DNA of 8,053 nucleotides from an uncultured Clostridiaceae bacterium (GTDB lineage: Bacteria > Bacillota > Clostridia > Lachnospirales > Lachnospiraceae): assembly GCA_949841235.1 (NCBI GenBank), contig CATKZA010000065.1, positions 1 to 8,053 on the forward strand, read 5' to 3'. The notes under the pieces are model-generated. The model had not been told where the DNA came from and made no database searches. It saw only the letters and a program-made list of their open reading frames with translations. Numbering within the stretch: position 1 is the stretch's first letter; the number at the start of each line of letters is the position of its first letter. Both the position numbers and the translations under genes were made by a program. Shown piece after piece: positions 6,728 through 8,053 of the stretch.

Positions 6728-6749
6728 TTTACGCATAGCATTTATCATT

Positions 6750-6778
6750 TTGCAATATTCACAAATCTGTGATATAAT
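6750..6778 (+). promoter_or_regulatory. strong extended -10 promoter for the DUF2520 gene
   Basis: A perfect TATAAT (6773-6778) is preceded by the TG extension (6770-6771), with TTGCAA at 6750-6755 as -35 box and a 17-bp spacer. Transcription should start near 6785. It lies 23 bp after the SIR2-TPR stop codon, so the gene downstream is a separate unit. No terminator was seen between that stop and this promoter. Confidence 0.75.
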
Positions 6779-6782
6779 ACCT

Positions 6783-6936
6783 CCGTTGTGCATAGGTGCG
6801 CACGGATGAGCGGTATTCCCTTGGAAACTGCATCAGATGATAGGAATTATCATGGCATGACTTTTAACGGAATCGGCCAGTGTCTAGTCTCGTTGTACTA
6901 GCTGCAGGTCGGGGCAGGAAGCATCGAGGTGATAAT
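6783..6936 (+). promoter_or_regulatory. long 5' leader with several hairpins
   Basis: About 150 nt lie between the predicted transcription start and the TTG start codon. The first hairpin, right at the 5' end, pairs CCGT-GTGC (6783-6791, one T bulged) with GCGCACGG (6798-6805). A second pairs ATGATA (6837-6842) with TATCAT (6848-6853). A third pairs CTAGT (6884-6888) with ACTAG (6897-6901). No riboswitch class is recognised. No small reading frame with a good ribosome binding site was found. It could be a regulatory leader or merely a long untranslated region. Confidence 0.35.
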
Positions 6937-7893
6937 TTGAAGATTGGAATAATTGGTGCCGGAAAGGTAGGCACCACGCTGGGCAAGCATTTGGCATGCA
7001 ATGGCATGTCCATTGCGGGCTATGTCAGCCGCAGCCATGAGAGTGCGGAGGCGGCGGCTGAATTTACAGGAACAACGGCATATCACACATTGGAAGAACT
7101 TGTATCGGCGAGCGATACCCTGTTTCTCACCACTCCCGACGGGGAGATTGGCGGAGTTTGGGATTGCATCAGAGACGCAAGGATAGGGTTGCAGGAAAAG
7201 ATTATTTGCCATTTTAGTGGTTCTTTATCATCTAATGTATTTTCGGGAATCGAGCAGACCGGAGCATACGGCTGTTCCATTCATCCCATGTTCGCTTTTA
7301 ACGACAAATTCACATCATATCAGGAGTTTCCCCAGGCGATTCTCACAATGGAGGGGGATCAGAGGGCGAAGAGCGCAATGACAAGTCTCTTCGGCGATTG
7401 TCTGGGACACAGGATTCTGGCAATCCAGACGGAGGACAAGGTCAAGTATCATGCGGCGGCCGCCATGGCTAGCAATTACATGATTGGACTGTATCAGGTG
7501 AGCTTGCACCTGTTGGGAGAGTGTGGCTTTTCTCAGGAGGAGGGCAATGCGCTTCTGCGTTCTCTGGTGCTGGCCAACGTGGAGAATATGCTGGAGAAGG
7601 GCGCTCAGGCGGCTCTGACCGGGCCTATCGAGAGAAATGACCTCGACACGGTGAAGAAGCATTTGGAGACGCTGGATTCCGCTTCTATTTCTATTGGAAA
7701 ACGGGACGGACAGGAGAAATGTGATGTGAAGGGGGGAGACGGCATGCCATTTTCGGTTGCCGGAGAGATCAGGGCAGATCTGATTTATCGGGAATTGGGA
7801 CAGGTGCTGGTCTCCATTGCGGAAAAGAAGCATCCGGAAAGGGATTACGCGCAATTAAGGCATCTATTGGCACGTCAGGAATTGAAAACTTAG
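6937..7893 (+). CDS. Rossmann-fold DUF2520 oxidoreductase-like protein
   Basis: This encodes 318 residues. The N-terminus KIGIIGAGKVG holds a GxGxxG dinucleotide-binding loop (7-12) of an NAD(P) Rossmann domain. The DUF2520 part follows, with HFSGSLS (92-98), SIHPMFAF (114-121) and the helix KYHAAAAMASN (170-180). The layout resembles 6-phosphogluconate-dehydrogenase-like and ketopantoate-reductase-like enzymes. Members of this family often sit beside pantothenate genes, so a ketopantoate reductase (PanG-like) role is possible, but no such neighbour lies in the window. The start is taken as TTG at 6937, because GAGGTGA lies at 6926-6932 and the family begins M-K-I-G. A GTG at 6880 opens the same frame but adds 19 unrelated residues and has no good site. 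GC content returns to that of the ribosomal and transporter genes, so this is likely native chromosome. Confidence 0.88.
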   Translation: MKIGIIGAGKVGTTLGKHLACNGMSIAGYVSRSHESAEAAAEFTGTTAYHTLEELVSASDTLFLTTPDGEIGGVWDCIRDARIGLQEKIICHFSGSLSSNVFSGIEQTGAYGCSIHPMFAFNDKFTSYQEFPQAILTMEGDQRAKSAMTSLFGDCLGHRILAIQTEDKVKYHAAAAMASNYMIGLYQVSLHLLGECGFSQEEGNALLRSLVLANVENMLEKGAQAALTGPIERNDLDTVKKHLETLDSASISIGKRDGQEKCDVKGGDGMPFSVAGEIRADLIYRELGQVLVSIAEKKHPERDYAQLRHLLARQELKT

Positions 7894-7900
7894 AAATCTG

Positions 7901-7930
7901 ACCGTAAATGATTAAATTACTATTTACGGT
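7901..7930. terminator. hairpin after the DUF2520 gene (weak terminator or repeat end)
   Basis: A perfect 9-bp stem (ACCGTAAAT, 7901-7909, with ATTTACGGT, 7922-7930) encloses a 12-nt AT-rich loop. It begins 7 nt after the stop codon. No proper T-run follows on either strand, so it is a poor intrinsic terminator. It may instead mark one end of the palindrome-rich element that follows. Confidence 0.45.
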
Positions 7931-7948
7931 TGTTCATCCCTTCATGCG

Positions 7949-8050
7949 ATAGACCCTCTGCCTTTCGGCATAGGTTGCTGCTTACGCAGCTATGTCTTCT
8001 GCACTCCGTTACGGTCCGTGCTGAACAGACATCCACTGGATGTCTAGCAC
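7949..8050. repeat. dense palindrome cluster, possible structured RNA or dispersed repeat
   Basis: Several perfect stems follow one another: TGCC/GGCA (7959-7962, 7967-7970), GCTGC/GCAGC (7977-7981, 7986-7990) with CATA/TATG outside it (7969-7972, 7991-7994), AGAC/GTCT (7951-7954, 7994-7997), GCAC/GTGC (8001-8004, 8018-8021), and AGACATCC/GGATGTCT (8027-8034, 8038-8045). The last has GTGCT/AGCAC (8018-8022, 8046-8050) around it. No reading frame of useful length covers it on either strand. It runs up to the window end. It looks like a folded RNA or the edge of an interspersed repeat; I cannot name it. Confidence 0.5.
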
Positions 8051-8053
8051 CTT

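Noticed and set aside
7315..7854. Minus-strand open frame of 179 codons
   Set aside because: It lies opposite the well-supported DUF2520 gene and shows no family motifs or start signal.

Overview
The window looks like a chromosomal segment from a low-to-mid GC Firmicute, probably a gut Clostridia/Lachnospiraceae-type bacterium. This is inferred from the rpsF-ssb-rpsR order, strong AGGAGG-type ribosome binding sites, sigma-A-like promoters and codon use; no taxonomic marker was searched. All convincing genes lie on the + strand.

Layout. (1) Positions 27-1135 hold the conserved operon for ribosomal protein S6, single-stranded DNA-binding protein and ribosomal protein S18. It is closed by a strong intrinsic terminator at 1149-1181. 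(2) Positions 1227-2879 hold a two-gene ABC exporter of the BcrA/LanF plus ABC-2 permease type, with directly abutting genes. (3) Positions 2880-6727 are more AT-rich and look like an accessory block. It opens with a roughly 92-nt imperfect palindrome downstream of a TATAAT box. An OLD/AAA_15-like ATPase follows, then an overlapping small protein with a PD-(D/E)XK-like D...ExK motif. Last comes a SIR2-like NADase domain fused to tandem TPR repeats, with what appears to be its own promoter. (4) Positions 6937-7893 hold a Rossmann/DUF2520 oxidoreductase-like gene behind an excellent extended -10 promoter and a leader of about 150 nt. (5) Positions 7894-8053 hold no gene but a dense series of palindromes, which looks like a structured RNA or the edge of a dispersed repeat and runs off the window.

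How the parts may work together. Regions 1 and 4 are housekeeping or metabolic. Region 3 is the candidate novel system: an ATPase sensor/motor translationally coupled to a putative nuclease, next to a SIR2-TPR protein that could deplete NAD+ once its TPR part senses a trigger. These are the ingredients of abortive-infection anti-phage systems. The three proteins do not match, from memory, one named system (Septu, PARIS, Gabija, Thoeris, DSR), so this is either a new combination or two neighbouring small systems. The defence role is inference from domains and context. The Walker, D...ExK, GAGAS/TTNFD/KIH and TPR motifs are read directly from the translated sequence.
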